Assembly: GCA_027486835.1 (NCBI GenBank)
Contig: JAIXOJ010000059.1
Coordinates: 24,723-88,722 of the forward strand
Source: Chitinophagaceae bacterium
Lineage (GTDB): Bacteria; Bacteroidota; Bacteroidia; Chitinophagales; Chitinophagaceae
DNA length: 64,000 nt
Reading direction: 5' to 3'
Shown here: piece after piece, positions 62,532 through 64,000 of the stretch
Layout: every line of letters begins with the position of its first letter
Numbering within the stretch: position 1 is the first letter of the stretch
The notes under the pieces: generated by a model
What the model was told of the DNA's origin: nothing
The model's database searches: none
Seen by the model: only the letters and a program-made list of their open reading frames with translations
Made by a program: the position numbers and the translations under genes

Positions 62532-63563
62532 ATGGAAAGACAGGCCACTATAAAGGATATTGCTCGTGCCCTCAAGATTTCTACTTCTACCGTTTCTCGT
62601 GCGTTAAGGAACACCTACGACGTAAAACCTGAAACCAGAAAATCTGTTTTAAAGCTTGCAGAACAGTTGAACTATCAGCCCAATCAATTGGCTTTGCATC
62701 TGTTGAAAAAACAAACCCACACTATAGGTGTGATTGTGCCTAACCTCGACTATGTGATTGCCACCATGGTAAAAGGCATTGACGAAGTGGCCTTAGAAGC
62801 TGGTTATACTGTGATGGTTTGCCAAAGTAATGAAAGCTATGGTAGGGAAATTGTGAACACCAAGCGATTGATGGACAGCTTAGTTGATGGTTTGATTGTA
62901 TCCCTTTCTGGCGAAACAGCCGCTGTGGATCATTTTAAAAAGGTGCAGGAAAAGAAGAAACCAATGGTGGTTTTCGACCGGGTTACGCCCGACATTATTG
63001 CCCCAAGTGTGCGGTTAGATAATGAAGAGGCTGGTTATTTGGCCACTAAACATTTAATTGAGCAAGGCTACACTAAAATTGCCTGTCTCACTGGACCAAA
63101 GAACTTAAACATTAGTAACAAAAGGCTAGAGGGTTACATGAAGGCTTTGAAAGAAGCTGACATGAAAATTGATCAAGACATGATTGTGTATTGCGATTTT
63201 AATCAGGACTACGCCTATTTTGCCACCAAAGAATTGCTTAACATGAAGCGCCGGCCCGATGCCATTTTTGCCATCAGCGACAAAAAAGCAATGGGTGCTA
63301 TGTTGGCCATTAAAGAAAAGAAATTAAACATGCCCAATGATATAGGGTTAGTTGGGTTCAATAACGATCCTGCAACTGCGTTGGTAACTCCTTCTATTTC
63401 TTCTATAGAAATGCCTGCTTTTGAATTGGGTAAAATGGCTGCGAAAATTTTTATTGAAATGATGAACAGCGAAACCAATATTACTGTGCGTGAAGAAGTA
63501 TTGAAACCTAGATTAATCATCAGAGAATCTTCACAGCGTTTGCCTTTGGCTGGTAAAGCATAA
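62532..63563 (+). CDS. LacI-family transcription regulator
   Basis: This 343-residue regulator has an N-terminal HTH (ATIKDIARALKISTSTVSRALRN, 5-27), hinge helix (PNQLALHLLKKQT) and a periplasmic-binding-like effector domain (IGVIVPNLDYVIATMVKGIDEVALEAGYTVMVCQS... VGFNNDPATALVTPSISSIEMP). It most likely senses an unsaturated uronate or keto-deoxy sugar from the polymer and controls the divergent lyase genes. ATG 62532 is chosen since it places the HTH at the usual distance; upstream residues are not part of the family. A terminator is present downstream at 63738. Confidence 0.92.
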   Translation: MERQATIKDIARALKISTSTVSRALRNTYDVKPETRKSVLKLAEQLNYQPNQLALHLLKKQTHTIGVIVPNLDYVIATMVKGIDEVALEAGYTVMVCQSNESYGREIVNTKRLMDSLVDGLIVSLSGETAAVDHFKKVQEKKKPMVVFDRVTPDIIAPSVRLDNEEAGYLATKHLIEQGYTKIACLTGPKNLNISNKRLEGYMKALKEADMKIDQDMIVYCDFNQDYAYFATKELLNMKRRPDAIFAISDKKAMGAMLAIKEKKLNMPNDIGLVGFNNDPATALVTPSISSIEMPAFELGKMAAKIFIEMMNSETNITVREEVLKPRLIIRESSQRLPLAGKA

Positions 63564-63737
63564 AGCGTAATTGGGCTTGCACTGGAGTCGATTTTATACG
63601 TCTTCTGTACTGCAAGAATCAGTAACGCAAACTTGGGCTTTCGATAATTGTAGTGCCTCGATTCACCAGATTACTAGCGTGCAATAACCTTATGCTGATT
63701 ATTGCCTTACTATATCAATACCAAATATTCCCCTTTA

Positions 63738-63777
63738 GCATCCTGATAGCACTCCGCTGTCAGGATGCGTTTTTTTC
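63738..63777 (+). terminator. Terminator downstream of the LacI gene
   Basis: GCATCCTGA pairs with TCAGGATGC around a TAGCACTCCGCTG loop, then GTTTTTTT. It lies 175 bp after the LacI stop. Confidence 0.85.
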
Positions 63778-63860
63778 GCCGTAACTAAAACTAACCCCTC
63801 GCTTCGTTTGCTTTGTACTAGGTGCGTGCTTTTGCTAACAAGTTGCTTCTACACTAATAC

Positions 63861-64000
63861 AGACCATTGAAAAACTTTCTGGACTGTCATCTCTACTAGT
63901 GAAGACCATTGAAAAACTTTCTGGACTGTCATCTCTACTAGTGGAGACCATTGAAAAACTTTCTGGACTGTCATCTCTACTAGTGGAGACCATTGAAAAA
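63861..64000. repeat. Tandem array 3, 42-bp unit, 3.3 copies to the window edge
   Basis: Units start at 63861, 63903, 63945 and 63987; the last is cut by the window end. The unit has GAAA-AAC-TTTC (63869-63879) within CCATTGAAAAACTTTCTGG, then CTCTACTAGTGGAG, itself close to a palindrome. The three full copies are nearly identical. The region between the LacI terminator and the array has no credible gene. Confidence 0.9.

Overview
The window looks like a chromosomal piece of a low-GC Bacteroidota, probably Chitinophagaceae-like. Supporting features are three secreted proteins with type IX secretion (T9SS) C-terminal tails, promoters of the TAnnTTTG type, Bacteroidota versions of LptD, NusB and ParE, and the gene run nusB / DUF1573 lipoprotein / yajC. 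The taxon call is inference from gene content; no rRNA is present.

Layout. 1-4400 is accessory: a 40-bp tandem array, a DUF4177 gene, a VapBC toxin-antitoxin pair, and three orphan lipoprotein or membrane genes separated by a degenerate dispersed repeat. 4500-8760 holds a T9SS-exported subtilase, a DUF5655 protein, a DltE-like SDR and a UPF0158 protein. 8815-18884 is mostly core: lptD diverging from a cell-wall amidase, DUF5618, a thioredoxin-fold protein, DUF1835, parE, and a two-gene envelope operon. A CAT-anticodon tRNA follows at 19177, then two small genes, a Fic protein and a secreted GH5-like hydrolase.

24500-30600 is a second accessory zone: a truncated acetyltransferase joined to a GH30 remnant, DinB, a Crp-like regulator, a CPBP protease, and several minus-strand lipoprotein or orphan genes. 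Each of these is bounded by related intergenic repeats, several carrying a TAnnTTTG promoter element, so the zone looks like a string of gene cassettes. 31141-47000 is again mostly housekeeping: M3 peptidase, obg, a GT22-like mannosyltransferase, a nitrilase, initiator tRNA-fMet, nusB/DUF1573/yajC, an acetyltransferase-like protein, a GH31 enzyme, BatD, and an unusual protein with two alpha-CTD-like domains.

47087-63563 is a polyuronate-degradation locus. Nearly all its genes are on the minus strand and a LacI-type regulator diverges from its upstream end. It has a PL6 lyase, a PF05426 lyase, a PL17 oligo-uronate lyase, a T9SS beta-helix protein, a sulfatase with its formylglycine-generating enzyme, two paralogous esterases, a KdgF-like cupin and an SDR reductase. 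Together these would cut a sulfated and/or acylated alginate- or glucuronan-like polymer to unsaturated uronate, linearise it and reduce it. No SusC/SusD pair lies in the window.

The most striking unexplained structure is five intergenic tandem arrays (35-350, 30581-30860, 43387-43633, 50382-50560, 63861-64000). All have a 40-42 bp period, about four helical turns, and each is built around a different short palindrome with a 3-nt centre.
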